Counted from the first letter of the stretch, positions 40,940 through 53,454 are shown. The stretch: 64,000 nucleotides of DNA from Prorocentrum cordatum (GCA_963575745.1 CAUYUJ010017834.1:139471-203470); one strand, 5' to 3'. Notes: generated from the sequence alone by a model not told the origin. Program-made: numbers and translations.

Positions 40940-41150
40940 GTTTTTGCGGTTTGCGGTCAGACCAGTCAGCAGCCGTCAGGCCCGCAGGTCGAGTTCCCAC
41001 AACTAGCAGAGTCATGCCAAACGCACGAACTCTTTAGTCCAGAGAGTGGGCTAGCAGAGACATGCCAAACGCACGTACCCTTGCAGGCTAGCAGAGGCAT
41101 GCCAAACGCACGAACTCTTGCAGGCCCGAGAGTAAGCGACAGGCAGCCCT
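40936..41150 (-). mobile_element. LINE 3' end with internal 45-50-bp repeats
   Basis: Read on the minus strand it ends in a short A run. Inside, GCAGAG.CATGCCAAACGCACG recurs three times at roughly 45-50 bp spacing. A second copy lies at 44,878-45,086. It is continuous with the RNase H fragment at 41,324-41,761. Confidence 0.6.
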
Positions 41151-41323
41151 GATCTCGGCTTGTGCGACAGTGCAGCTTGGTGCTTGGTGGGCCAAGGAAG
41201 GCGTCAGCCATGACACTATTGATCCAAATCGGCGCGCGAACAGCGCCAATCTGTGTGAGAAAAGAAGAAAGGGAGGGGAATGTTTGCATCGCCGTCCCGC
41301 GTTTCCCTTTTGCGCTTCCCAAG

Positions 41324-41761
41324 TCAATTCGTCCGCCCTCTCATTCCCTTCTCGGTATACCTATGTGAGAATGTTGTGTCCAGAACTCGGTGTCTCAATT
41401 TGGCGACAGTGGCAAGTTCATACAACTCATGTTGTGCCTCATGCGAGGCGCTAGAATAGACGAGGTTTGAAGTCTGCCACACTCCTAGCAGCCAGTTGAT
41501 TACCACCTGCGAGTCACCAGCAATCTCAACTGCCAGCGAGCCTCTGTCGAAGAGCCACTCCGATTGTTCCTCAAAGACTCTGGCCAACCTGATCGGTTTA
41601 TGTTTCAGCTTGCTCTCTGTTGTTTCCTTCTCCTCCACCTTACGGCAGTACGGATACGGGTCTCTCAAAACAACAGATGTTAATATATTGTGTTGCACTC
41701 CGTAATGTACACAGACATCTTTACAAAAGCGAATCCAGTCCTGCTCTGCCCGGCCCAGCAC
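41324..41761 (-). mobile_element. LINE RNase H-region fragment
   Basis: A 145-codon frame with EIAGDSQVVINWLLGVWQ, the same GDS..VINWL..W block seen at the end of the large LINE ORF at 58.2-60.2 kb. This block carries a catalytic Asp of an RNase H-like fold. No other domain is intact in this frame. Confidence 0.75.
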
Positions 41762-41949
41762 TCCCGTCTTCCAGATCTACGTACCACATATTGAAAAAGC
41801 GAGGCCTAAGACGTGAATGCCCCACTCTGTCCCCCCGCGCACTTGCGCGCGAGCGACCTTGCCGCCCTAGACCCCACACCAGCACAGAAAGCATCGTTTT
41901 GATAGCACCATTCCCTGCTAGCCAGCCTCAGCCGTTGCGAGTCGACATT

Positions 41950-42420
41950 GGGAGAGGTCCGCTGGAACAGGAGCGTTGGGCGAATGAGCAGACAGTATTG
42001 CCACACTTGATCAAACTCAAACAGGTCAAGAGTATGGAGATCTTGGGTACAATGTTGGAGAGAGAACTTAAGTCACATGTCGACATCACTTTTAGAATGA
42101 ATGCAATTGAGAAATCATTTTGGAGCGCACGCCCGTTTTGCATGAATCGACAGCTTGCGATGAAAAAGAAACTCAGAAGATATGTCACAATAATCCAAAC
42201 ACGTTTCTTGTACGGCATTGAGGGCATCACTATCGGCACGAGCACGCTGAAATATATCCATGCATGTGAAGGGGTGCTCCTGGCGAAACTGGTGTGGCGC
42301 AGGAAAAAAAAACAAGGTGAGCTTGGACATATTTGGTCGACGTATGTTTGACATGGGCCGTGAGATATTGCACAAGATGGGCAAACAACTTAGCCTGGTC
42401 CAACTAACACTCTACAAACA
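41950..42420 (+). mobile_element. LINE RT C-terminal fragment, opposite strand
   Basis: The plus frame encodes SMEILGTMLERELKSHVD, KKKLRRYVTIIQTRFLYGI and HACEGVLLAKLVWRRKKK. After a frameshift it continues RMFDMGREILHKMGKQLS. The pattern (LGT....R, YG, W.RR) is that of the RT thumb and connection of LINEs. It lies between two minus-strand LINE pieces. Confidence 0.7.
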
Positions 42421-42578
42421 ATGAATATGGGCCAAAAGGGTGGCGTTGTCGTGATTCCCTGTTAGTGCAAGTGCGCCTCCCGACTTTGTGCAAAACGAGC
42501 CAGCAGTGACTGGTGGTTCGTAATTCCTTGGAAATTCAGAAGCTGGACAGGCACCTGAGATTACGCAAACACAAAAGC

Positions 42579-42895
42579 TCACTTGCAATCGCCGTAAACA
42601 TATTTCGCAATTTGCATTACAATGCCAATCTGACCGAAATCGTAGGACATTGAACCTGGAGACTGTCTGCCCACCTGTGATTGGCCCTGTGGGGGTAAGC
42701 TTGGGGAACGAGGAGCACCAGCTGCTGATACTTCCTGGAAGCGGAATTCCGCCTCGTTGTCCGGATAGCACTCAAGTAAAGCGAGAGCAAGTTGGTGTTT
42801 GACGCCGATGTGTTCCAGAGCATGTGCCGCCACAGGCACTGTGAGAGAATCGAACGCTCAGGCAACGTCAAGGCTGGCAAGGTGTAGCACGTGGG
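42579..42895 (-). mobile_element. LINE RT palm fragment
   Basis: The minus frame reads LHLASLDVA, a stop, then AFDSLTVPVAAHALEHIGVK and LALALLECYPDNEAEFRF. This is the first RT palm block (SLD.A.AFD) with a stop in place of the residue before AFD. It ends exactly where the next hairpin element begins at 42,896. Confidence 0.75.
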
Positions 42896-42952
42896 ACTGG
42901 GCGCCGGCGGTAAACCGTCAACCTTTCTTACCGCCGGGGGACTCGTAGAGCT
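42896..42952 (+). repeat. Hairpin element, intact, TAA/TTA arms
   Basis: Arms CCGGCGGTAA and TTACCGCCGG enclose a 14-base loop beginning ACCGTCAACC, then GGGGACTCGTAGAGCTTCC. It starts ACTGG. The minus-strand LINE RT piece abuts on the left. Confidence 0.9.
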
Positions 42953-43839
42953 TCCTGACCATATGTAATGTGATTCCAAATTGTAGAGAACGAATAGTTT
43001 TTCAGCCCGAGCGATTTCAGACCTCTCGATGCAACAGCCGAACGCCCATACTTCTGGATCGTTTTCTGTGCGTACCAGCTCGTAGCTCTCCTACAGCCCG
43101 AGTTCAATACAGAAAAGGGACAACATCTGCCAAGGTGGCTTCAAGAATAGTTTTCCGGACCTAGCCCGAGTAGCAAGCCCAGTTCAGACCTCTGGATGCA
43201 AGAGACGAACGCGCACAATGATTTCGAAACAGTTTCTATGCGTATCAACTCTACAGCTGTCCTACAGCCCGAGTTACGTGCGAGAATCGACAGCATCTCT
43301 CAAGATGACTCGAACAATACGAACAGCTTTGCAAACCTAGCTCGAGTAGCAGACCGAGTTCAGACCTCTGAAAGCGACAGGCGGACGCACCTGATGTCTC
43401 CGAATCGATTTCTGTGATTTTCACCACTGTAGCCTCCCTACACCCCGAGTTAAGTGCAGAAAACCGACAGCACCTCTCAAGAAGACTCGAACAATACGAA
43501 TAGTTTCGCGAAGCTAGCTCCAGTAGCAGACCGATTCCAGACCTCTGAATGCGACAGGGGGACGCGCCTGATGTCTCCGAATCGATTCTTGTGATTATCA
43601 ACCCTGTAGCCCCCCCTCTACAGTCCGAGTTAAGTGCAGAGAACCGACAGCACTTCTCAAGATGACTCGAACAGTACAAATAGTTTCGCGGACCTAGCTC
43701 GGGCAGCAGACCGAGTTCAGAGCTCTGAATTCAGACAAACGCGCCTCATTATTCTGAACCGGTTTCTGTAAGCACCAGCTCTGTAGCCGTCCTATAGCTC
43801 GAGCTCAGTACAAAAAACCGACAACGCCTGTCGAGATGA

Positions 43840-44095
43840 CCAGAACGGCCGATCCCGCCTGCCTGCTTTTTGGCAGTAAAAGGTACCCGATCGAGCAGAG
43901 ATCAAGACGGCGAGCGGGAATAAGATCGAATATCATGGGGAAAACACTAGAGCTCAAACGAATTGTTGAATTTCGAGAACAAAATTTTCAACCGACCAAA
44001 AGTCACTTAAAGGTCCGTCGAGATTATTCTTACCAACTAGCTCTCGAGCGCCGCAGAATTACTCTTAAGCTTCCAGCAACTTGCTAAGGGAAGCT
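43840..44095 (+). repeat. Representative non-monomeric tail of the 1.2-kb block
   Basis: This stretch (GATCCCGCC, TTTTTGGCAGTAAAAGGTAC, GAGATCAAGACGGCGAGCGG, to TTGCTAAGGGAAGCTCTACG) follows the last monomer. It recurs at 46,600, 49,305, 50,545, 53,210, 54,360, 56,130, 61,255 and 62,925, and inverted at 56,384-56,645. It has no open frame conserved between copies. Confidence 0.8.
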
Positions 44096-44099
44096 CTAC

Positions 44100-44868
44100 G
44101 AGTTATTTCCCCAACTGGGAGACGTGGCGGCAGGCATTTTTGCGCCCATTCGTCACCTGATGACATCTACGCTCCGGCACAAAGCCATAGCACCGGACAA
44201 AACTCGCCCGATCCCCATCGCTCTGATGCGCCGCTGAACATGGTGGGTGAGGCACTCACTGTACCATTTACCAAAGACACTGACTTGTACCAGTCCCCTA
44301 GAGTCGTCCTGTGGATTTGCTTACCTCGGAGCCCACAGGGAATAAAGGAGTCCCCGCCCAGGATTCAGGTCTGCAGCAGAGCAGCAGGTGCTCGACACCT
44401 TGAGCGAGGCGCTTGCTGGTCAAACGCTCAGCTTGACAGACTGTGCAGGAGGGTCGGATATCGGCAGCCTCAGAAGGTATGTCGCATAGCCAAACGCCAT
44501 GACAGAGTTCGAGAGCAGGGCGAGGGAGCACAAATATGTCAAGGATCCAACCTATGCCAACACCCTGGGAGGAGCGGCGACCATGAAAGTAGTCACGAAT
44601 CTCTTATCTGTTCCCGTCTGATAGTGTGAATGCGCGGGTCGAAAGTGTAGTGAGACTGTGAGACTGGCCCGCGCGAGTCTTCCAAGCTTGAGGATCAGCA
44701 CGCTCATTACCTTCACGGTGGAACCACTTCCATCGTTCTAAGCCCCAGAGACGGCGGTCTAAGTTCAACATTGCAGATGCAAGGCGATCGATATATAATG
44801 TTTTGTATATACGGAATCGTGTGGCAATACACTGCAGTAGTATACGCGTATCTTCCCACCAGCAATTA
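44100..44868. other. Non-repetitive island in the array
   Basis: About 770 bp unlike the surrounding repeats. The plus strand shows protein-like pieces in changing frames, for example HKAIAPDKTRPIPIALMRR and EFESRAREHKYVKDPTYAN. I cannot assign it; it may be a decayed retroelement or gene fragment. Confidence 0.35.
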
Positions 44869-44877
44869 ACCCCAGTG

Positions 44878-45086
44878 GTTTTTGCGGTTTGCGGTCAGAG
44901 CAGGCAGCGGCCGTCAGGGCCGCAGGTCAAGTTACCACAACAGGCAGAGACATGCCAAAAGCACGAGCTCTTTCAGTCCAGGGTGCTGGGCAGGCGGAGA
45001 ACATGCTAAACGCACGAACTCGTGTAAGCTGGCAGAGACATGCCAAACGCAAACTCTTCCAAGCCAGAGAGTAGGCGACTGGCAGC
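44878..45086 (-). mobile_element. Second copy of the LINE 3' end
   Basis: Begins TTTTTGCGGTTTGCGGTCAG like the copy at 40,936 and carries the same internal GACATGCCAAA..GCACGA repeats. It is cut off at the next hairpin element (45,091). Confidence 0.65.
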
Positions 45087-45090
45087 TCTT

Positions 45091-45145
45091 ACTGGGCGCC
45101 GGCGGTGCAGTCAACCTTTCTTACCGCCGGGGGACTCGTAGAGCT
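45091..45145 (+). repeat. Hairpin element, arm damaged
   Basis: The left arm is GGCGGTG followed directly by CAG; the right arm is intact (TTACCGCCGG). Four loop-side bases appear deleted. Confidence 0.8.
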
Positions 45146-46923
45146 TCCTGACCATGTATAATGTCGAAAAAGAATTGCCGAGAACAGACAGTTTTTTAGT
45201 CCGAGCGATTTCAGACCTCTCGATGCAACAGCCGAACGCCCCTCATACTTCTGGATCGTTTCTGTGCGCACGAGCTCTTCAGCTCTGCTACAGCCCGAAT
45301 GACAAAATCGACAGCACCTCCCAAGTAGACCCGAAGAATACGAATAGTTTCGCAAAACTAGCTCGACTGTCAGACTGGGTTCAGACCTCTGAATATGACA
45401 GGCGAACGCGCCTGATATCTTGAAATCGACTCCTGTGATTACCAGCCCTGTAGCCCCCTGCAGCCCGAGTTAAGTGCAGAAAACCGACAGCACCTCTCAA
45501 GATGACTGGAACAATACGAATAGCTTCGCGGACCTAGCTCGGGCAGCACACCGAGTTCCGAGCTCTCGATTCGACAGAGAAACACGCCTGGAGTCTCCAA
45601 ATCGATTCCCGTGAAAACCAGAGCTGTAGCCCCCCTACAGCCCGAGCTCAATACAAAAAACTCACCTCTCAAGATGACTCCAACAATACGAAGAGCTTCG
45701 CGAACCTAGCTCGGGCAGCAGACCGAGTTCAGAGCTCTGGATTCAACAGACAAACGCGCCTAGAGATTCTGAACCCGTTTCTGTGAGCTCTGCAGCTGTC
45801 GTATAGCTCGAGTTAAGTAAAATATCCCGACAACGCCTGTCGACATGACTCGAAACGACCGATCCCGCCTGGACGCTTTTTGACAATAAAAGGTACCCCA
45901 TCGAGCTGGGATCAAGACGGCGAGCGGGAGAAAAAATGCAGAGAAATATGTTTTCAGCCCGAGCGATTTCAGAGCAGCAGCCGAACGCCTCTGATGCTTC
46001 TCGATCGTTTTCTCTGCGTAAGAGCTCTGTGGCTGTCCTACAGCTCGAGTTACGTGCGAAAATCGACAGCACCTCTCAAGATGACTCGAACAATATGAAT
46101 AGTTTCGCGAACCTAGCTCGAATAGAAGACCGAGTTCAGACCTCTGGATGCGACAGGCTGACGCGCCTGACGTCTTCGAATCGATTCCGTGATTACCGGC
46201 CCTTTAGCCACCATACAGCCCGAGTTGAGTGCAGAAAACCGATTGCATCTTTCAAGATGACTCGAATACTACGAATAGTTTCGCAGACCTAGTTCGGGCA
46301 GAAGATCGAATTGCCAGGCAGATGCGCCTGGTGTCTCCAAATCGATTCCTGTGATACCCAGCCCTGTAGTCCCCCTACAGCTCGAGTTAAGTACAGAAAA
46401 CTTACAGCACCTCTCAAGATGACTCGAAAACTACGAATAATTTCGCGAACCTAGCTCGGGCAGCAGACCGAGTTCAGAGCTCTGGATTCAACAGACAAAC
46501 GCTCTCATGATTCTAAATCGATTGCTGTGAGCATGGGCTCTGTAGCTGTCCTATAGCTCGAGTTAAGTAGAAAATACCGACAGCGCGTATCAAGGTGACT
46601 CGAAACGGCCGATCCCGCCTGGACGTTTTTTGCAGTAAGAGATACCCGATCGAGCTGAGATCAAGATGGCGAGCGGAATATCAGGAAAAAAAACTAGAGC
46701 TCCAACGAATAGTTCCATTTCCAGAACGAAATTTTAAACCGACCAAAACTCATCAAAAGGTCCGTCGAGATTTGTCTTGCCAACTGGCTCTCCGGTGCGC
46801 CAGAACTACTTTAAGCTTCCAGCAACTGCCAAGGGAAGCTCTACGAGTTACCAGCTTCACCGGCGCCGGCATTCCTCTGATCGATGCCGAAGAGCTCTAC
46901 AGGGTACTTGGTAGCCTCGAAAA

Positions 46924-47048
46924 TTGGAACCGGCAGTAAACTGTCAACGAGGTCACCGCCGGGCATCTTGTGGAGCTCTTTTCTTGCACAACACTACCCC
47001 AAAACATGAGAGAGAGAGAGAGAGGAAAAAAAAAAAAAAAAAAAAAAA
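46924..47048 (+). repeat. Hairpin element (0.3-kb block type) and poly(A) run
   Basis: ACCGGCAGTAA / TCACCGCCGG arms with mismatches, then a GA run and 24 or so A bases at 47,024-47,048. It opens a block of the 0.3-kb type. Confidence 0.75.
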
Positions 47049-47282
47049 GCCTGAAGCGAGAGTCCAAAAACTCGAAAAATCACGATTTTTCGGTTTTCAT
47101 GCAAAGTCGGTTGCTCCAAGTGTTTTGTGATACTGCACCTAGGACCTGAGAGTTGAACTGGCACACGCGGCATAACCCACTACAGGTGCGAAAACTCTGC
47201 CTTCTCAAAATGAATGGTCGAATATGCTCAAATACTAGCAAAACCAACTAAAAGTCGTCGTCCGCCCGAGCCGGGTCGGCCA

Positions 47283-47340
47283 ACTGGCGCCGGCGGTGAA
47301 ATGTCAACCTGGTCACCGCCGGGAACCTTGTAGAGCTCCT
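47283..47340 (+). repeat. Hairpin element, TGA/TCA arms
   Basis: Arms CCGGCGGTGA and TCACCGCCGG pair perfectly although both differ from the TAA/TTA version. Left neighbour ends CGGGTCGGCC. Confidence 0.9.
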
Positions 47341-47584
47341 TGCAGGACGAAAGTGCTCAGAATCGAAGCAAACAAATTCTCGCGACCTTTCTCGAAAAAA
47401 CAACAACTTTCCATGTTTCGATATCACTCCAATGTCGTAAACTCTCTCCAGAGAGCTGAGCTCCTTTCAGAATAAAGTTTAGATTCAAATGCCTCGCGTG
47501 AAAAAATGCTCTCGAAAAAAATAGTTAAATATCTTTCAAATATTCGCAAAACCACCCAAAAGTTGTCAGTTTGTCTCTTCTGGC

Positions 47585-47815
47585 CGGGTCGACCACACAG
47601 ACACACAGACACACAGACACAGAGACACACGGACATGCAGACACAGAGACACACGGGCACACACACACACAGACAGACACACAGACAGACACACAGAGAC
47701 ACAAATTCACAGACATTCAGACACACAGGCAACCAGACACACAGATACACAGACACACAGACACAGAGGCACACAGACACACGGGCACACTGCCAGACTG
47801 ACACCCAGACACCCA
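47585..47815 (+). repeat. ACACAGAC-type microsatellite/minisatellite
   Basis: About 230 bp of ACACAGAC with variants ACACGGAC, ACATTCAG and ACACCCAG. It replaces the end of a 0.3-kb block and runs directly into the next hairpin. The Cys/Val-rich frame on the minus strand is an artefact. Confidence 0.95.
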
Positions 47816-47872
47816 GCTGGCGCCGGCGGTGAACCGTCAACCTGGTCACCGCCGGGAACCTCGTAGAGCTCC
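47816..47872 (+). repeat. Hairpin element, TGA/TCA arms
   Basis: Perfect TGA/TCA arms with 13-base loop ACCGTCAACCTGG, then GGAACCTCGTAGAGCTCC. Confidence 0.9.
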
Positions 47873-48016
47873 TAGCACGCGTCAGAGTGCTCGGCATCAA
47901 AATAGAAGGCTTCTGGAAGCATTTCTCGAAAAAGAAAAAATATGAGTTTTTTGATTTTGACATAAAGTTGATTTCGCCAAATGTTTTGATGGTAAAAGTG
48001 CATCTGGAGAGCCTAT

Positions 48017-48070
48017 ATGGGAACCGGCGGTAAACCGTCAACCTGGTAACCGCCGGGAACATCGTTGAGC
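48017..48070 (+). repeat. Hairpin element, reduced stem
   Basis: CCGGCGGT pairs with ACCGCCGG, but the inner bases (AA with GTA) do not extend the stem. It starts at GGAACC instead of ACTGGGCGCC. Confidence 0.75.
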
Positions 48071-48394
48071 TTATTTCTTGCACGGCGGTCGTCGGAACAC
48101 ATGAAGGAAGCTTCTCGAAGGAACGAAGAACTCGAAAAATCACGTTTTTATGTTTTCATCTAACGTCCGCTCCTCCTTGCGATAGTAATACCGCACCTAC
48201 GGACCTGAAAGTTTCACTGACAAACGCAGCATGACCCACTAGAGGTGCGAAAAATTCTGGTTTCAACTAGCTCCACCCCGCGTCGGATTCCTCCAGCTCA
48301 TCGATAACGAAAAGCTACACGAGGTATTAAGACGCGGAGGCCCCATAGTCGTCTAGAGGTGCGAAAACTCTGCTTTCTCAAAATAAATGGTCAA

Positions 48395-48450
48395 ACTGGG
48401 CGCCGGCGGTAAACCGTCAACCTTTCTTACCGCCGGGGGACTCGTAGAGC
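48395..48450 (+). repeat. Hairpin element, TAA/TTA arms
   Basis: Intact arms and an ACTGGG start. The left block is cut inside CTCAAAATAAATGGTCAA, and a 1.2-kb type block follows. Confidence 0.9.
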
Positions 48451-49611
48451 TCCCTGACAACATATAATGTCGAAAAAAATTACACGGAAAACATATTTTT
48501 TCAGCCCAAGCAATTTCAGACCTCTCGGATGCAACAGCCGAACGCCCCCGATGCTTCTGGATTGTCTTCTGTACGAGCTCTGTAGCTCTCCTACAGCCCG
48601 AGTTACGTGCGTAAATCGACAGCACCTCTCAAGATGACTCGAACAATACGAATAGTTTGGCAAACCTAGCTCGAGTATCAGACCGAGTTCAGACCTCTGC
48701 ATGCGACAGGCGGACGCGTCTGATGTCTCTGAATCGATTCCTGTGATTACCAGCCCTTCAGCCCCCCCTACAGCCCGAGTTAAGTGCAGGAAACCGACAG
48801 CACCTCTCAGGATGACTCGAACAATACGAATAGTTTCGCGGACCTAGTTCGGGCAGCAGACAGAGTTCGGAGCTCTGGATTCGAAAGGCGGACGCGCCTG
48901 ATGTCTCCGAATCGATTCCAGTGATTACCAGCCATGCAGCCCCCCTACAGCCCGAGTGAAGTGCAGAGAACCGACAGCATCTCTCAAGATGACTCGAACA
49001 ATACGAATAGTTTCGCGATTCTAGATCGGGCAGCAGACCGAGTTCAGAGCTCTGGATTCAACAGACAACGGCCACTGATGATTATGTATCAGATTCTGTA
49101 CGCATCAGCTCTGTAGCTGTCCTGTAGCTCGAGTACAGAAAACCGAGAGCGCCTGTCAAGATGACTCGAATAAACGAATAGGTTTGCGGACCTAGCTCAG
49201 CTAGCAGACCGCGTTCAGATGCTTACCAGCTCTGCAGCTGTCCTAAAGCTCGAGTTATCTTGAGAAAACCGTCACCGCGTGACAAGATGACTCGAAACAG
49301 CCGATCCCGCCCGCGTGCTTTTTGGCAGTAAAAGTTACCCGATCGAGCTGAGATCAAGATGGCGAGCGGGAATAAGATCGAATATCACGGGAAAAAATAC
49401 TAGAGCTCTAACGAATGTTCAAATTTTGAGAACAAAATTTTCAACCGACCAAAAGTCAGCAAGAGTTCCGTCGAGATTTTTCTTGCCAACTAGCTCTCCA
49501 GCGCCCCGGAATTACTCTTAAGCTTCCAGCAATAACTTGCTAAGGGAAGCTCTACGAGTTACTTGGTAGCGTCCAAAACCCGGAGAGCGAAGACACCTTC
49601 CGGGACAAGAA

Positions 49612-49669
49612 ACTGGGCGCCGGCGGTAAACCGTCAACCTTCCTTACCGCCGGGGGACTCGTAGAGCTT
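49612..49669 (+). repeat. Hairpin element, TAA/TTA arms
   Basis: Intact arms with loop ACCGTCAACCTTCC. It lies 1,217 bp after the previous copy, giving one full 1.2-kb block between them. Confidence 0.9.
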
Positions 49670-50817
49670 CCTGACAATATATAATGTGGAAAAAAATGCA
49701 GACAACGAATAGTTCTTCAGCCCAAGCGATTTCAGACCTCTCCATGCAACAGCCGAACGCCCCCGATGTTTCTGGATTGTCTTCTTTGCGAGCTCTGTAG
49801 CTCTCCTACAGCCCGAGTTACGTGCGTAAATCGACAGCACCTCTCAAGTTGGCAACCTAGCTCGAGTATCAAACCGAGTTCAGACCTCTGAATGCGACAG
49901 GCGGAGGCCTTTGATGTCTCCGAATCGACCCCTCTGATTAGCAGCCCTGCAGCCCCCCTACAGCCCGAGTTAAGTGCCGAAAACCGACAGCACCTCTCAG
50001 GATGACTCGAACAATACAATAGTTTCGCGACCTAGTTCGGGCAGCAGACCGAGTTTCGAGCTCTGGATTCGACAGGCGGACGCGTCTGATGTCTTCAAAT
50101 CGGTTCCTGTGACCACCAGCACTGTAGCCCCCCCAGGCCGAGTTGAGTGCAGAAGACCGAGAGCACTTCTCAAGGTTACTCGAACAATACGAATAGTTTC
50201 GCGATTCTAGATCGGGCAGCAGACCGAGTTCAGAGCTCTGGATTCAACAGACAAATGCGACTGATCATTCTGAATCGGTTTCCGTGAGTTTCAGCTCTGT
50301 AGCTGTCCTTTAGCTCGAGTTAAGTACAGAAAACCGAGAGTGTCTGTCAAGATGACTCGAATAATACGAATAGGTTTGCGGACCTAGCTCGGTTAGCAGA
50401 CCGAGTTCAGACCTCTAGATTCAACAGGCGAACGCGCCTGATCATTCTGAATCGATTAGCTGTGCTTACCAGCTCTGTAGCTGTCCTAAAGCTCGAGTTA
50501 TGTTCAGAAAACCGTCATCGCGTGTCAAGATGTCTTGAAACGGCCGATCCCGCCTGCCTGCTGTTTGGCAGTACAGGTACCCGATCGAGCTGAGATCAAG
50601 ACGGCGAGCGGGAATGAGATCGAATATCACGGGAAAAAATACTAGAGCTCAAGCGAATGTTCAAATTTCGAGAACAAAATTTTCAACCGACCAAAAGTCA
50701 CCAGAAGGTCCGTCGAGATTCTTTTTGCCAACTAGCTCTCCAGCGCGCCGGAATTACTCTTGAGCTTCCAGCAATAGCTTGCTAAGGGAAGCTCTACGAG
50801 TTACTTGGTAGCGTCCA

Positions 50818-50872
50818 ACTGGCGCCGGCGGTGAACCGTCAATCTGGTCACCGCCGGGAACCTCGTAGAGCT
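50818..50872 (+). repeat. Hairpin element, TGA/TCA arms
   Basis: Intact TGA/TCA arms. The left block is cut at GGTAGCGTCCA. A 0.3-kb type block follows. Confidence 0.9.
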
Positions 50873-51117
50873 CTTTTCACGCGTGAGAGAGCTCAGTCGG
50901 GAGAGAGAGCTTCTGGGAGGCATTTCTCGAAAAAATGAACATTTTTTTTTTTCATGTCGACATGAAGATGGTTGCGCCAAGTGTTTTGATAGTAAACGTG
51001 CGCCTACGGAGCTCATATTAAGACGCAAAGGCCCTCATTGTCGTCTACAGGTGCGAAAAATCTGGTTTCTCAAAATGAATTGTCAAATATCTTTCAAATA
51101 TTTGCAAAACCACCCAA

Positions 51118-51174
51118 ACTGGGCGCCGGCGGTTCACCGTCAACCTTCCAAACCGCCGGGGGGCTCGTAGAGCT
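51118..51174 (+). repeat. Hairpin element with a third arm version
   Basis: CCGGCGGTT pairs with AACCGCCGG: the A to T change in the left arm is matched by T to A in the right arm. The loop core CCGTCAACC is unchanged. Confidence 0.9.
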
Positions 51175-52251
51175 TCCTGAGCATATATACTGTCGAAAAA
51201 AATGGAAAGAACACATAGTTTTTGAGCCTAAACGATTTCTGACCTCTCGATGCAAGAGCCAAACGCCCCTCATGCTTTCTGGATCGTTTTCTGTGCGCAC
51301 GAGCTCTGTAGCTCTCCTACAGCCCGAGTTACGTGCGAAAATCGACAGCACCTCTCAAGATTACTCGAACAATACAAATAGTTTCGCAAATCTAGCTCGA
51401 GTATCAGACCGAGTTCAGACATCTGAATGCAATGGTCGGACGCGCCTGATCTCTCCGAATCGATTCCTGTGATTACCAGCCCTGCAGCCCCCTTACAGCC
51501 CGAGTTAAGTCGAGAAAACAATTGCACCTCTGGAGAGGACTCGAACAATACGAATAGTTTCGCGGACATAGCTCAGGCAGCAGGCCGAGTTCAGGGCTCT
51601 GAATGCGACAGCTGGACGCGACTGATGTCTTCGAATCGATTCCAATGATTACCAGCCCTGCAGCCCCCTCACAGCTCGAGTTAAAATGGAGAAAACGGAC
51701 AGCACCTCTCAAGATGACTCGACGAATACGAATAGTCTTGCGAACCTAGCTCGGGCAGGACACCGAGTTCCGAGCTCTGGATTCGGCAGGCGGACGCGTG
51801 ATGTCTCCGAATCGATTCCTGTGAGTACGAGCCTTGTAGCCCCTCTACAGCCCGGGCAAGCGCAGAAAGATGTTATCACCTCTCAAGATGACTCTAACAA
51901 CACAAATATGTTCGCCAACCTCGCTCGCGCAGGAGACCGATTTCAGACCTCTAGATCAAACAGACGAACGCGCCTGATGGTTTTCAATCGATTTCTGAGA
52001 ATGAGCTCTGCAGCTGCCTTACAGCTTGAGTTAAGTTCAAAATACCGACAACGCGTATCAAGATGACTCGAAACAGCCAATCCCCGCCGCGATGCTTTTT
52101 TGCAGAAATATTTTCCCCATCGAGCTGAGATCAAGATGGCGAGCGAATAAGATCGAATATAGTGGGAAGGAATACTACAGCTCAAACGAATTCTTGAATG
52201 TCGAGAACAAAATTTTCAAGCGACCACAAGTCAGCAAAAAGGTCAATCGAG

Positions 52252-52310
52252 ACTGGGCGCCGGCGGTAAACCGTCAACCTTTGTTACCGCCGGGGGACTC
52301 GTAGAGCTTC
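52252..52310 (+). repeat. Hairpin element, TAA/TTA arms
   Basis: Intact arms. The left block is cut within the tail at GGTCAATCGAG. Confidence 0.9.
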
Positions 52311-53454
52311 CTGACAACTTATAACGTCGAAGAAAATTACACCGAAAAAATAGTTTTCAGCCCAAGCAATTTCAAACCTTTTGGATGCAACAGCCCAACG
52401 CCCCCGATGCTTCTGGATTGTCTTCTGTACGAGCTCTGTAGCTCTCCTACAGCCCGAGTTACGTGCGTGACAGCACCTCTCAAGATCACTCGAACAATAT
52501 AGTTTGGCAAATCTAGCTCGAGTATCAGACCGAGTTCAGTTATCTGCATGCGACACAAGGACGCGTCTGATGTCTCTGAATCGATCCCTGTGATTACCAG
52601 CCCTGCAGCCCCCCTACAGCCCGAGTTAAGTGCAGGAAACCGACAGCACCTCTCTGGATGACTCGAAGAATACGAATAGTTTTGCGGACCGAGTTCGGGC
52701 AGCAGACAGAGTTCGTAGCTCTCGATTCGAAAGGCGGTCGCGCCTGATGTCTCTGAATCGATTCCAGTGATTACCAGCCCTGCAGCCCCCTACAGCCGAG
52801 TTAAGTGCAGAGGACCGACAGCATCTCTCAAGATCACTCGAACTATACGAATAGTTTCGCGATTCTAGATCAGGCAGCAGACCGAGTCCAGAGTCTCGAT
52901 TCAACAGACAACGGCCACTGATGATTCTGGATCAGATTCTGTACGCATCAGCTCTGCAGCTGTCCTGTAGCTCGAGTTAAGTACAGAAAACCGAGAGCGT
53001 ATGTCAAGATGACTCGAATAATACGAATAGGTTTGCGTACCTAGCTCGGCTAGCAGACCGAGTTCAGACCTCTGGTTTCAACGGGCGAACACGCCTGATC
53101 ATTCTGAATCGATTAGCTGTGCTTACCAGCTCTGTAGGCCCTCTATAGCTCGAGTTATGTTCAGAAAACCGACATTGCGTGTCAAGATGACTCGAAACGG
53201 CCAATCCCGCCTGCCTGCTTTTTGGCAGTAAAAGGATCGAGCTCAGATCAAGATGGCGAGCGGAAATAAGATCAAATATCATGGGAAAAAATACTAGAGC
53301 TCTAACGAATTGTTGAATTTCGAGAACAAAATTTTCAACCGACCAAAAGTCACCAAAAGGTCCGTCGAGATTTTTCTTACCAACTAGCTCTCCGGCGCGC
53401 CGGAATTACTCTTAATCTTCCAGCAATAACTTGCTAAGGGAAGCTCTACGAGTT

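Noticed and set aside
47424-48143. A 239-codon Cys/Val-rich minus-strand ORF
   Set aside because: Its centre is the ACACAGAC microsatellite; the ends are array blocks.
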